This document shows, in pieces, positions 19,497-29,358 of a stretch of DNA of 64,000 bases (its first letter is position 1; each line of letters opens with the position of its first letter). Both the position numbers and the translations under genes were made by a program. Under the pieces are notes generated by a model. It saw nothing but the letters and a program-made list of their open reading frames with translations. It did not search any database and had not been told where the DNA came from. The DNA comes from Paramacrobiotus metropolitanus (Eukaryota > Tardigrada > Eutardigrada > Parachela > Macrobiotidae), in assembly GCF_019649055.1 (NCBI RefSeq), contig NW_026570455.1:46053-110052 (forward strand). Reading direction: 5' to 3'.

Positions 19497-20420
19497 GTAA
19501 GTGTAGAGTGTATAGACCAACACCGGCACACCAGTAGTCAGTTAATGGATGGATAGGGTGTCGTCTATTAGCTGCTGGGCGGTCCGTTCAACATTCATCT
19601 GCTACTTGCCGTTCACAGCGGCAACGATTCTCCGCTTGACTGCTCCACTGCTTTTTGTACAGTTCGCCGGTGTGGTTCCGCAATCACAAGGGTGAAAAAT
19701 TTAAATGTGGTAAAAACTGGAATTGTATTTTAAACGTACTGGTTCAATGCAGCGCATATTTCCTTACTGTGTATGATTCTAACGCGTTGCTGAGAGGTAC
19801 AGCTATCTGTAGAAGTGCCGGCACACTGTGCGGAATGTTGTTTATGGGTTGGCAACCCATAAACAACATTCCGCACTATTTTACGAATTACAATACAAGA
19901 CAGCACGTGAATACGAATGCGTGCAATAATAACAATATTAAGTTTGGAAATAATGCGTGGGAATGCCATGAGTGTGTTATGTACGGTCCCTTCTCGTGCT
20001 CATTTGAATGTATTTCTGTTAGCGATGCTCGTCTCCGTACATACTGCAAATAAAGTATATGTAATACAAGATGTATTGTATAAGTATTTTATTGACCCGT
20101 TGCACAAGCTAAACGCCATTTACACTTGAATCTGAGACACCAATTACAAGACATTAATACGATGTATTACAAGACGTCAACTGACTGTGTACAAAGTCCG
20201 GGTGGGAAAATCAGGCAAATGTTCAGATTGGAACTTCAAAAGAATTTATATTAGTGCGCACTTGTATCGGTACTATTCGCCAGCGTTGAATCATTTCGCT
20301 CAATTTCCCGCTTCCAGTTTCTAGTTCTATAGATACACACGTGTGCATATCGTCGACTATTCACTGAATAACAGAATTTCTGGAGACAGGCAAGGAATGC
20401 AAGCTAATTAAGAGTTGACG
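19497..20420. other. Unassigned interval apart from the palindrome at 19828-19876
   Basis: A plus-strand frame at 19655-20053 runs through the palindrome and is not convincing. A short phrase CCGCTTGACTGCTCCACTG (19634-19652) recurs at about 27721, pointing to a small dispersed repeat. Nothing else was seen. Confidence 0.35.
19828..19876. repeat. 49-base perfect palindrome (24-base arms, one central base)
   Basis: The left arm starts GTGCGGAATGTTG and ends TTTATGGGTTG. The right arm from 19853 is its exact inverted complement, and the single unpaired centre is G19852. Such a perfect small palindrome with almost no spacer is prone to extrusion and deletion, so its persistence suggests it is young or selected. 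Confidence 0.85.
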
Positions 20421-20592
20421 CTATCGCTGAGCTAAAACTCTGACGTTATGACTGTCGGTGTCGTTCTGGCAGTGAGCGGCATAAATCTGCCGCGCCGATT
20501 CCCGGATGGTCTCCACGGCCTCCGCGCCACAGTATGCCGCCATTTTGGCGCCGGCTGGACCGCTCACATCTTCGATTCCCGCCGCGTTAACG
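20421..20592 (-). CDS. Terminal exon of a small Cys-containing protein, paralogous to the secreted gene at 22741-23588
   Basis: A strong 3' splice site (GCGTTTCTACTGCAG) precedes 20592. After one base that completes a split codon, 56 codons are open to TAG at 20421. The peptide VNAAGIEDVSG... contains MAAYCGAEAVETIRESARQI and YAAHCQND. It aligns with exon 2 of the gene at 22741-23588: MA-x-x-C at the start, then x-x-H-C followed by a charged D-containing tail, with a four-residue gap between the two cysteines. No upstream exon of this copy is visible; the retrotransposon at 20886-22391 lies directly upstream. It is probably a broken or expanded-intron paralogue. Confidence 0.55.
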
Positions 20593-20885
20593 CTGCAGTA
20601 GAAACGCGGGAATATCAGCATAAATTAGACCTGTGCAGTTATTTTTAACTATTTAACTTAACGCTAGTTAGTTTTATTCGAGTTCTCCAGTTTGCTTAGA
20701 ACCCAGTTTTCAGTAACGTATAACTCGACCGGAGCGTAGCGAAGGTCCTCTAATTCAGCGCCAATGCAAAATTGTCTCTGTGTCCGTTACGAAAGGTCAT
20801 TTCAAAAATATTGCTGGCTGGTTATGTTGCTATGTTAAAATTGAGGATAATTTTAATGTTAAGGGCGCTACTGGTAGGCCGTTAA

Positions 20886-22391
20886 AAATTAATTATTTTG
20901 CTTAAAATTTTGTTTAACGACTGTTTGAAAAATAGTGTATTCCCCAGTGTCTGGAAAAAGTATTTTATAACCCCGATTGCAAAACAGGCTACTGATCAGA
21001 CTAATCCTGCAAACTGGCGGCCCGTTGCGATGCTACATCCTTTGTCGAAATTGTTTGAGAAATGCATCTGCAAAATTCTGGAATCTCAAATTGGTGGTTT
21101 TACCGAAAGACAGTTTGCTTACCGCCCGAAGCATTCAACTGAGCTGCTTTTAATTTTATTTTGTCAGAACTTAGCTGATGCAGTAGCTCGCGGTAAGCGT
21201 GTCGATGTCGTTTTTCTGGACTGTAGCAAGGCTTTCGACAAAGTTGACCACTCAACTTTGTTAGAAAAACTATCTAAGCTTAAAGTTTCGTCCGATATTG
21301 TAGAACTGATTGGCAGCTACCTGTGTAATAGATTTCAGTCTGTTGTTGTGAATAACCATAAGTCAGCTTTCCTACCGGCAACCAGTGGAGTTCCACAGGG
21401 ATCGCGCCTTGGTCCTGTAGCGTTTATCAGTTTGCTCAATGACCTTCCTGCTGTGTGTATTCATGGCAGTGAAATTCTGATATTTGCGGATGACGTGATG
21501 GCGTACAAAATTATTGAATCTGACCTAGATGAGATAGCGTTTCAGAAGGATCTGGATGCCGTTACCGAATGGGCTGGCATCCATCGTTTGACTTTTAATG
21601 CAAAGAAATCGGTATGTGTTAAGTTTTTGTCTCGTTCGAAGTCACCGCAGTCGTATCAGGTAAATGGAGAGAGCATACCGATAGTTGATTCAACGAAGTA
21701 TTTGGGCATTTATCTTGAACGCAGTCATAAATGGAAGTTGCAATGTGAGAACGTGTCTAGCAGAATGCTGAAGCGGTTGAGGTATCTAAATACATTATTT
21801 CGTGCTCGAGATGTGTCGGCACGTTGTGTTTTATATACCAGTCTTGTTCTCTCCGTGTCTGATTACTGTGCGTCCGTAACGTTTTCTACTCAAAAAAGTT
21901 TAATCGATGATGTAGAAAGCGTGCAAAAGAGGTTTGTTAAATCACTACAGCTTAAAAGCGGCAGCAACCACTACATTGACAGACTGAAAGAACTATCATG
22001 GGAACCGATTGTACGGCGGAATCTGAAGCGTAGCCTACGGCTGACCTATAAATTTGTCTACAACCTAATTCCTTATGGCCACAAATTGTTTTGTAAAGAT
22101 ACTGCTGTGCGTTCTGGTGTTGCAGGTGGAACGCGTCACCAAAGGAGGATGGCTAAACACCCCTGCCGGATTATAGCCACTGGATCAACATTTTGCGGTC
22201 ACAAACTGCCACCCTCGGACAGATCATTCACATATCGGATGGCAAGGATTTGGAACGATCTGCGGATTCCAGCTGAAGCTTATCAAAGCCTCGGTAGATT
22301 TGCGACAGCTTTAAATGATGTCGACTGGAAGTGCGTACCATCACTAAAAAAGTTTTACCATGCTGACCATGTGTCTTTAATCCAAATGTAG
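20886..22391 (+). CDS. Reverse transcriptase of a non-LTR retrotransposon
   Basis: This is a 1.5-kb intact frame (stop at 20883 upstream, TAG at 22389) encoding most of an RNA-dependent DNA polymerase that would copy the element's own transcript at a nicked chromosomal site. Counting from 20898, the palm motifs are all present: DVVFLDCSKAFDKVDH (104-118, first catalytic Asp at 108), SGVPQGSRLGP (163-173) and FADD (196-199, catalytic Asp pair). The thumb and C-terminal region typical of the jockey/CR1/Rex group follows (SVSDYCASVTF, VQKRF). No true start codon is present because the fingers and endonuclease are truncated. The lack of stops over 500 codons suggests a young insertion. Confidence 0.93.
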   Translation, partial: KLIILLKILFNDCLKNSVFPSVWKKYFITPIAKQATDQTNPANWRPVAMLHPLSKLFEKCICKILESQIGGFTERQFAYRPKHSTELLLILFCQNLADAVARGKRVDVVFLDCSKAFDKVDHSTLLEKLSKLKVSSDIVELIGSYLCNRFQSVVVNNHKSAFLPATSGVPQGSRLGPVAFISLLNDLPAVCIHGSEILIFADDVMAYKIIESDLDEIAFQKDLDAVTEWAGIHRLTFNAKKSVCVKFLSRSKSPQSYQVNGESIPIVDSTKYLGIYLERSHKWKLQCENVSSRMLKRLRYLNTLFRARDVSARCVLYTSLVLSVSDYCASVTFSTQKSLIDDVESVQKRFVKSLQLKSGSNHYIDRLKELSWEPIVRRNLKRSLRLTYKFVYNLIPYGHKLFCKDTAVRSGVAGGTRHQRRMAKHPCRIIATGSTFCGHKLPPSDRSFTYRMARIWNDLRIPAEAYQSLGRFATALNDVDWKCVPSLKKFYHADHVSLIQM

Positions 22392-22530
22392 AAGTGAACT
22401 TTTCTTTTCCTGTTCTTTCTGTTGTGGCTATTTGTGCTTTACTTCTGTCTGCTTATGACGAGTCTGCTGCCTCGAATTGGGTTTTGACCCAGATTGTGTG
22501 CGGACGTTAAAGAACATTAAACATTAATTA
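20886..22530 (+). mobile_element. 5'-truncated non-LTR retrotransposon (jockey/CR1-like group)
   Basis: Contains the reverse transcriptase frame at 20886-22391 and a short 3' untranslated region ending in an AT-rich tail (TTAAAGAACATTAAACATTAA, about 22507-22528). The endonuclease and ORF1 are missing, as is usual for 5' truncation during target-primed insertion. A 14-base word GACCGGAGCGTAGC at 20729-20742 recurs inverted at 22557-22570 outside the element; its meaning is unclear. Target-site duplications were not identified. Confidence 0.8.
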
Positions 22531-22740
22531 GTTATCACTCGCCCAAGCGAAGAGCTGCTACGCTCCGGTCTTCCAATGCACGCCAACGTGCATTTTTCTA
22601 GTCGTATTGTATATGCAAAGTGCCAACGTATGATCGTGCAATTTCTCCAGTCTGACCAGCATTTAAAAAGACTACCAACAGCCGAATCGGTATACGTATG
22701 TATTTATATTCGGATATTGGTTACGGTTGGCCGGCGCAAC

Positions 22741-23588
22741 CTACTGGCAGTATTCCACGCGACCGCACACCGGATGGCTGTTGACCGGGATGTCGTCTGG
22801 ATAACTGTTTACCGGGACGTCGTCCACCTCGTCCCTAGCCGCCGCTTCCGCGGCCCGGCGGAAGGACTGCTGCAACTTGGGGTCGTGCTGGCGGCAGTGA
22901 CTGACCGCGCGAAAGTACCGGACCGGCGCGATGGTGGTCGCGCAGAGACGGGCCATGGCGATTTTCTTCTCGGAGTCGTACCATCCACTGGGATTGTCAG
23001 GGAGGAATTCCGGGCAGCTGGCCAGCAGGTCACGGACGCAGTATCCGGTGTTGTTGGAGTATCTGCAAAGCACGCGCGTGTCCTATCAGGAAGCTGAGGA
23101 AACATTGCCATTGAATTATTATTATTATTATTACTATTATTATTGCCGAACAACAGCAGCCGAACTCACCAGTAACCAGGCTAGTGGAAACTGTTATTTG
23201 GTTATTTTGAAAATTGTATCCTTGTGTTTGACTGGATATCATGAGATGAAAGTTACCCAACTAAAGAATCGAAGCCAAGACACAATCTTAAATCCAGCCG
23301 TACTACCACCACAGGCCACGGACAGCTAGATTAACATAAGTAACAGAAAATACGGCCGATAAAAAAAGTAATGTTAACCAACCGGCAAAAGGCTTCGCCC
23401 ACAGGCTGGTATTCTCGCAGGATCTCTGCGGTCAGCGGCCACGGGATGCTCAAACTCATTAAGCGATCCACGGTTAGATGCTCCTGCTTTTCGTACTCTT
23501 GACAATGGGCGGCTAGTTCCTCGCAGTCCAGACTACAGACGATGCGGGCACACAACGCCCAGGCCAACAACGTTATTTGTCTAAACAT
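22741..23588 (-). CDS. Two-exon secreted cysteine-rich protein (175 residues)
   Basis: Exon 1 spans 23588-23383 and exon 2 spans 23062-22741, with a 320-bp intron. The donor CCG/GTTGGT and acceptor TTTGCAG join in exact phase (CG + A gives Arg69), and the stop is TAG. Residues 1-20 (MFRQITLLAWALCARIVCSL) are a signal peptide, so the protein should be exported. The mature part has cysteines at 22, 29, 68, 77, 85, 109 and 125 plus two near the C-terminus (VCGRVEYCQ). Spacing such as C-x6-C...FC-x8-C-x7-C recalls small helical secreted families such as DUF19 or insect 27-kDa haemolymph proteins, but I cannot assign it. One N-glycosylation sequon (NNT) is present. The terminal exon at 20421-20592 looks paralogous. 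Confidence 0.7.
23115..23144. repeat. ATT trinucleotide microsatellite in the intron of the secreted gene
   Basis: Ten ATT-type units with one ACT interruption. They lie just inside the intron, about 50 bases from the 3' splice site of exon 2. Confidence 0.85.
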
Positions 23589-24227
23589 TTCACGATCTAG
23601 AGTTTACGCCTTTATGAGTATACCATAATATCCTGGCTGGCATAAGAATGGTTAGGTTGTTGAAAGTGTGCGGTTGAATTACGGGTGTCACGGTGAACGC
23701 ATGCTCACCAGACTCTTTCCTTCTGCTCTGTAGGTACGCAGGTCTGAACCGTGTATGGTGGCAGGCTTGGCTACAGCCAGGCGATAAAAATGCTTGGCAC
23801 AACCGGAAAAGAACTAATCATTCTTGAACATAATTCATTCCCAACCAGTTATCGATCGTCTAACGCAGCATTACTGTAGTATGCCACGATACAGTACGAT
23901 GCTGTGCTATGTTAACAGTCAGGATATGCTCGATTTATTCGGCGGTAGGGTCAAAGGGACCGGTTTTGTGGCTTTTCGACTAGGACGAGGAATTTGGTTG
24001 ACATTGATGCACTCGTTGTGCTGGAAAAATTGAGAACCTATTCGCAATTTTTATCCGTTGCGGTGCAATGATCACTCTGCATAATGTATATGCAGTTTCT
24101 CGTCGATTCTCGCCTCGATGCAGACCCTGTCTGCGATATGCTCGAGTTATACTCGTACTTTCTGCTGACACGATGGAAATTAACGAGACTGTTGACTGGA
24201 CTTACTGCATGTTGAAAGTAATCATGC
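23589..24227. other. Upstream region of the secreted gene; no other gene seen
   Basis: This would hold the promoter of the minus-strand secreted gene. AT-rich words such as CATAAAGG lie just upstream, but no decisive TATA box or initiator can be called. Open frames here lack features. Confidence 0.35.
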
Positions 24228-24822
24228 TGTAATCTTTCTGCTGCGTTTCGTTTCCTAACACATAGAATTTGGTCATGAACATTCCTGAACAAAAATACAC
24301 AGGTGACCAAGGAAGTTTTACGGGAAAATGGTTATTCAGAAGAAAACGTCGGCATTCAACAAGTGTGCCACAAAGTCAGCCTTCACGCCGAAGTCGCCCG
24401 TCACTTGACCAAACATTTTTCACGCGTGCCACGAAATTAAACATGACAGACGATACAGTGCATAAATGAATTAACTAAACTGCTGGATTATTCACAATAA
24501 TGGGAATTTATGACTTGAGCCGTCTTCGTACTGATATTTCGTGCAGTATGTGTTATAGGTGCTGCAAATTCAAGCACCATGATCTAAATGTCGCTAACTG
24601 TTTCGCATGGTTCGATTACACCAAAAGTTCAATTAGGCATTTTTTGTGTGTGGTTAAAACGTAATTATTTCCTTGTCCGACGCAGCTCGCCGCAGTTGTT
24701 CTCTGTGGCAATAGGCGCGTCGTTAGCATTCCGTGTGGTGACTGTTTTTATCGGCAAACGAGACTGCTGGTGCTGTTTAGGCAAATAGCACCAGCGGCGT
24801 TCAAGGTCCCACAGGCGTAAAC
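24228..24822. repeat. Dispersed repeat, composite copy (matches 1903-2226 and 6438-6546)
   Basis: The first part (24228-24552) aligns with 1903-2226 and the last part (24727-24822) aligns with 6438-6546. The intervening 175 bases are found only here. The copy therefore shows that the two shorter repeats on the left belong to one element of at least 595 bp. No coding frame and no clear terminal repeats. Confidence 0.6.
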
Positions 24823-26173
24823 ATTAATACAGCAGCCGATGCAACCGTTGTACGGCACCGTACCGGCGCCAGCCGACCCAACCAAGTTGGACAATAATAA
24901 ATAATGAAGAACAAATAAAAAATTATTAATACGAGTATTAGTAAAGTAAGTAATCATGTATTGTGATAATACTTCGCTGTTGTTACGCCGGCATGCGCAC
25001 AGCGGTCATTTGGTAGGCGATTATGTTTATGAGCTTTATTGCTAAACGTGTTGGTGCATGTGATGCGTTGCATTACGGCTTGTTTAACTGTGTGTGTGTG
25101 TGCATGGATGAGCACGTTACGGCTTTGGCCAGAACGCTTGACAATGTAAGGGATTTGTTCTCATGTTTTCTTGTCATCGTGAAAGTTACCGAAACTTTCT
25201 AGAATTGTTGCAACACGTTTATATTAACCAGGGCCCCGTTACCGCATGTAAATTCAGAAAATTCTGATCTTTTGCAGAAAGACCTCCGGATCGCGTTCTT
25301 CCCCATACATCTTTATTATTTCAAATACTACACATTCAGATGTCAAACTTCTACTGCAAAAATGTTTTCGTTGCGGCATTATCATATTGCAAATATTAAC
25401 AGAGCCATAAATCTGACAATGTACAGCCGCAAGGTGCATGCGACCTTTAGGTACATCCACAGCGTGGCACCGGCAATAGTCATGGCTGCCGCGTGCATGA
25501 CGACTTCCGGTTGTCGTCGTCCAGACAACTGTGTTCACAACCTCTCACTCGCTTCCCAAGATTGTGCACACTGCACAATCCTTCGCTTGGTGCACTACTC
25601 GCGCGCGCACGACTTCTCTATCGTTTCATGTTGGCACATTTTACCTTCTACCATTATGGGCAGAAGTAAGAGAAATCTTTCTCTCCCATCTACAGTATAA
25701 TTTCGCACCAAAGTTTAGCCGATTACATTGTAGCATTGCATCCAGATTTAACCACTAATCAAGGAAAGTGGATCGATACGCCGATGCCGGCACGGTGGCA
25801 GTCCAGCCCACATCGAACAAACTACAGCCGCTGCTATATTCGAGAAGCCCCTGTTTTACAACGCGGCCAGACAGCGTCGGTCTTTCTGTCTTTCTCAGAA
25901 ATGCTATGGCGCGATACCAACTACGACACTATCGGTTTAGCACTCTATCTCAAACTGTTGGGAATATGGGGATGGCATAACTAGCTACGAAGTAGATCAG
26001 CAACAAGACTAGAACTGTTGGAACTCAGGAATTCCTCTGCAAACACGAGGAATATAAATTATAAGAAGGTGCATTTATACTTACCTATCTTCACGCTAGA
26101 TGGTAGCAGAAGCGTCAGTAGAATCCATCAACCAGGCGATACTGGGCATGAAGAATGAAAAAGTGACGGTTTG
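24823..26173. other. No gene assigned
   Basis: About 1.35 kb. The plus-strand frame 25272-25700 and minus-strand frame 25254-25538 overlap and neither has splice sites or motifs. A short TG run at 25091-25102 is the only simple repeat. Confidence 0.35.
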
Positions 26174-26213
26174 TAAAATACGTAAACCTCCATACGGAGG
26201 TTAACGTATTTTA
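26174..26213. repeat. Hairpin with 18-base arms and a four-base loop
   Basis: TAAAATACGTAAACCTCC faces GGAGGTTAACGTATTTTA across the loop ATAC, with one mismatch. AGAGGTTTTAC follows, partly repeating the arm. It could be a small structured RNA or a remnant of a mobile element end. Confidence 0.7.
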
Positions 26214-26486
26214 GAGGTTTTACTGTATATCAACATCTACAGTAATGATCGCACTCTAGCCTCTGTTCTAGAAATGAGTGCTATCGTTCGCTGCTTTAAT
26301 TTGAATAGTTTGTACACGTAGTCACTGCTATGGTCTCCGACACGGAAACTAACTATCTGTATAGCTTCTCACGGGAAACATACCCAATTTTAATGGACAG
26401 CCCAATGCAATATCCTGTCGCACACAGACAGATGAAAAAAAGAGGTAAAGGTCACAGCGTGTGCCTTAATTAACGCGGGCCGTTGC

Positions 26487-26753
26487 TCATGCCGCCAGGT
26501 TGTTTGTGGAAATGTCTTGAAGAACTTGACGAAGACCGACCAGCACACCATGTTGACACCGGTGGTCACGTTCCTCCGGGCGCAGGTGATCGTAGCCACC
26601 TCCGGTGGGTGACAGGTTTCCGGCGCCCCTGGTGTCGTCCAGGGATCGTCGGAGGTCGCCTAGGTCGTCGAGGGTGCTTCTGAGATCGCCGGATTCACGC
26701 AGATTTACGTACGGCAGTCGCGGCAGTTGGCTCGGTCTTGGACCTCTAGACAT
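26487..26753 (-). CDS. Small hypothetical open frame, charged, possibly frameshifted
   Basis: From an ATG at 26753 in good context (AGAATG) the frame encodes 88 residues (SRGPRPSQLPRLPYVNLRES, then repeated RS-LDD: RSTLDDLGDLRRSLDDTRG). After the GAGNLSPTGG block a second frame on the same strand looks more protein-like (ITCARRNVTTGVNMVCW SVFVKFF), so a one-base indel or an unseen splice is possible. The DNA is GC-rich compared with the flanks. No family is recognised. Confidence 0.3.
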   Translation of the reverse strand: MSRGPRPSQLPRLPYVNLRESGDLRSTLDDLGDLRRSLDDTRGAGNLSPTGGGYDHLRPEERDHRCQHGVLVGLRQVLQDISTNNLAA

Positions 26754-26800
26754 TCTTACGACTACGCGTTACATGTCAGTGTTTACAAAGCAGGAGTTAT

Positions 26801-26873
26801 GGGAGTTGTTTAGCAGTGGTTAGCGTCTGCGTTTCGGAGGTCTCCGTTGTTCAATGACCTTCACATGGTAACC
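26801..26873 (+). repeat. Degenerate tRNA-derived sequence (SINE-like relic)
   Basis: An A-box-like TAGCAGTGGTTAGCGTC is followed about 30 bases later by a B-box-like TTGTTCAATGACC. This is the spacing of an internal polymerase III promoter in tRNA-derived SINEs. The acceptor stem does not close well and no tail is visible. Confidence 0.3.
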
Positions 26874-28537
26874 AAATACTTCCGGTTGGAGATGCAGCTT
26901 CTACTTATGCGTCGTGCAGCCCGGCAGTTGTCAGAGGCACGCCGTCCACCAAGGTGGATGCCGTTATACAGTATAACGCCGTCCACCTGGCCAGCCGGGA
27001 GGGCAACTGAGGAATCGCCGTTCGCACGGTGTCAATGCCTTCACTTCACGCCTTATCTGTACAGAACGCCGTGTCGCCGCCCGGCACGTTGGCCGAGGTC
27101 GTATACAGGACATATTACGGCATCCGCGGATGAAATCCAGGACAGCAGCCGGACGGAAGCGGAAGGTGTCGCCGTACTGGTTGAACAACGATTTAATTGC
27201 CATCCCTTCGTGCTATACATACAGACGTAGTTAAGTACAGATACAATAAGAAAGCATCTCTCTCCGTTTTTGAACAACGGACATTCAGTATCGCTGATGC
27301 ACATAAACAACTATTATTATCCTCACTATACCCTCACTATTTTATTAATATTGTCCTCACTATTTTGTGAGGGTATTATTCCGGTGCGCGACGTAATCCA
27401 GCGTTTGGTGTCAAGATACATATATCCAGATAAAATGAACAATAAAAGCTCGGCAAACTGCCGGTACGCAAAGCACTCACTGCTCAGAATAATGCTGTTC
27501 TCGGGAAGCTCGGAGATATGTATAAACGGTAGTGCGGTAAGCCATCGCGATCGCTGGCCAGCTGGTGAAGGGCGAGAGAATTCATTTGTACACTTGCCGA
27601 TTTTCGTTAGCGTTACGAATACATATTTCTCCCATAGCCATAATATACGCACTTTCCCGGCATACGCTCTGCACTCTGCAGATTGTAGTCCACAACTGCC
27701 AGTAGCCAGTCTCGCCGTTGTCCGCTTGACTGCTCCACTGTTGTCCCTCTTTCCCAGTAACCCATAACGGCATAAATTAAAGGGTCCAGTTCACTTCCCT
27801 AACGGTTAGTTTAATCAGCGGAGCACACTCACTGGAACGTCTGTCCCTGGCAACCGGCTAGTTTTGTGGATCATACTCGTAAATGGATCGCAGGTTGCTC
27901 TGATTAACTGGCGGATCGAATAATGGAAGAGATTACGGAAAGGTAGGGCGTCCGCTTTTTTTACGGTGGAGGAAACAGTTTCGCCGGACGACCATTCTGT
28001 ACTGCTGAGCTCATAACATTAACGCTCCACAGCGTGCCGGCCCTCTCAGACTCCGTATGCGGCAGTCTAGAGTAGGGAAAATTAGCGATCCGCGACAGAT
28101 TGCTCGGATCTGCAGCCATTTTTAGCTCATTCCGTCTGAGTGGGTGTGAACCGGCTGACACGAATGCAAGACAGTGTATAATGTACTGTGCGATAACTCC
28201 CGTTGCGGTGGCAGTTGAGCTGTGTCTGTAATAGTGAAGACCGTCCAGACATCTTCTCGGAGAGCAGACTGAAAGTAATGGAGCAATCTTTGAACTTATC
28301 TCCTGTCTGTCCGATGTTTTTCAAGATTTTAATTAATAAAATTTACGTTTTTTAAACTTTATTAATTTGATTTGCAGTTGTAAGCCGGTTGTTACAAATT
28401 GATTAACCATTGTAGGCAATTTCAAATTTATTAGAGTGCGACAAATTACTAATGGAATCAGTGTACTTACCAATATGTTTTAATCATATAAACAAGACCA
28501 CAGCAAAGCTGCCAAGAAAAACAACATCGGGTACAAA
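26874..28537. other. Gene-poor interval with one GC-rich coding-like patch
   Basis: The patch at 26900-27200 has open frames on both strands. On the minus strand one reads FRFRPAAVLDFIRGC after a possible acceptor (TTGTTCAACCAG). No consistent gene model emerges. The 165-codon plus-strand frame at 27270-27767 crosses AT-rich sequence and has no domain. The remainder is unassigned. Confidence 0.35.
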
Positions 28538-29358
28538 TCATTCCCGATCAGCCAATCTAAAAGCTAAAAAAACATCTTCGCTGTCTCTCATGTCACTAAA
28601 TGTTCCGAGGACAGACACTGCACTTCCACGTTGTATCTCAATACTGATTCTCTGACGCAAAAACTCTCCCGACCGAGGGTTACGACTACATTCGCAAATC
28701 TTTCTGGACAATGCCTTGAAAAATTTCTTTGTGCGCGGTCCGAAAGTTCCCGTAGTTTCAAATGCCAAGGGTTGCACTATGTATCGATCCGCCAGTCCAT
28801 CGTATTTCTCAAGCTTCCGATTCTCTCTTTTTTCCGCTGCACTTCCTGGAACACGTGATGTCTGGCCAATGTAGGTTTGGGCAAACGTGCCGGCAACAGT
28901 AACGTCTCAAACCAGCGGTTTCCCATTGCGCCAAGGAAAAGCGGTTACGCCGTCCGGCCGTTTGCCATCTCCTCTATCCAGTCCCGGTGGTTCAAGCGTC
29001 GACGGCACTCTGGCGGAATTTAGGGCCCGTTTTGTCGCGGCGTTCAGCACGGCATGAGTACCGTGTCTTCCTTTGGCCAGCTTACATACAAGCCCATGAT
29101 GACCGAGACTGTCTACTGTGACTCCGCAGCGACATACGTGTTGCTGGCATACTAGGGCTCCCAATCGTCGAGCCACGGCTATGCGTAAATGGGCATCTTC
29201 CAATAAGTTACCAAAAATTGAGACTGGTAATGCAGCAAGCCATGCCCGCGATTCCGATGAAGATGCAGCCAACAAACGAGCTGAGGTAATTACGTCGGCC
29301 TTCTCCATCATGCGGGTCGCTGTCCTGGTGTGCTGCACTGCTGTCCAAGCAGACTGGA
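28538..29358 (-). pseudogene. C-terminal fragment of a non-LTR retrotransposon polyprotein with a nonsense codon
   Basis: Same family as 14086-14746. Reading from 29358 the frame gives AWTAVQHTRTATRMMEKAD, LGHHGLVC, KRPDGVTAFPW and GKPLV. It then meets TGA where the family has Trp before DVT. The same frame continues after it (GSAAEKRENRKLEKYDGLAD, FETTGTFGPRT, EFLRQRISIEIQRGSAVSVL) to about 28540. So the piece is otherwise collinear and only one nonsense change is obvious. The polymerase domain is absent. Its 5' side abuts the gypsy fragment near 29350-29360. Confidence 0.8.

Noticed and set aside
20729-22570. Inverted 14-base word GACCGGAGCGTAGC flanking the non-LTR element, as possible terminal repeats
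   Set aside because: Non-LTR elements have no terminal inverted repeats, and the words lie outside its plausible ends. Likely chance or an older repeat.
22576-23153. Long plus-strand frames over the secreted gene, and another minus-strand frame rich in Asn and Arg
   Set aside because: They are shadows of exon 2 of the minus-strand gene. The spliced model has a signal peptide, ordered cysteines and matching splice phase; the others have none.
27270-27767. A 165-codon plus-strand frame
   Set aside because: AT-rich and hydrophobic, no domain, competing open frames on the other strand, no splice or start support.
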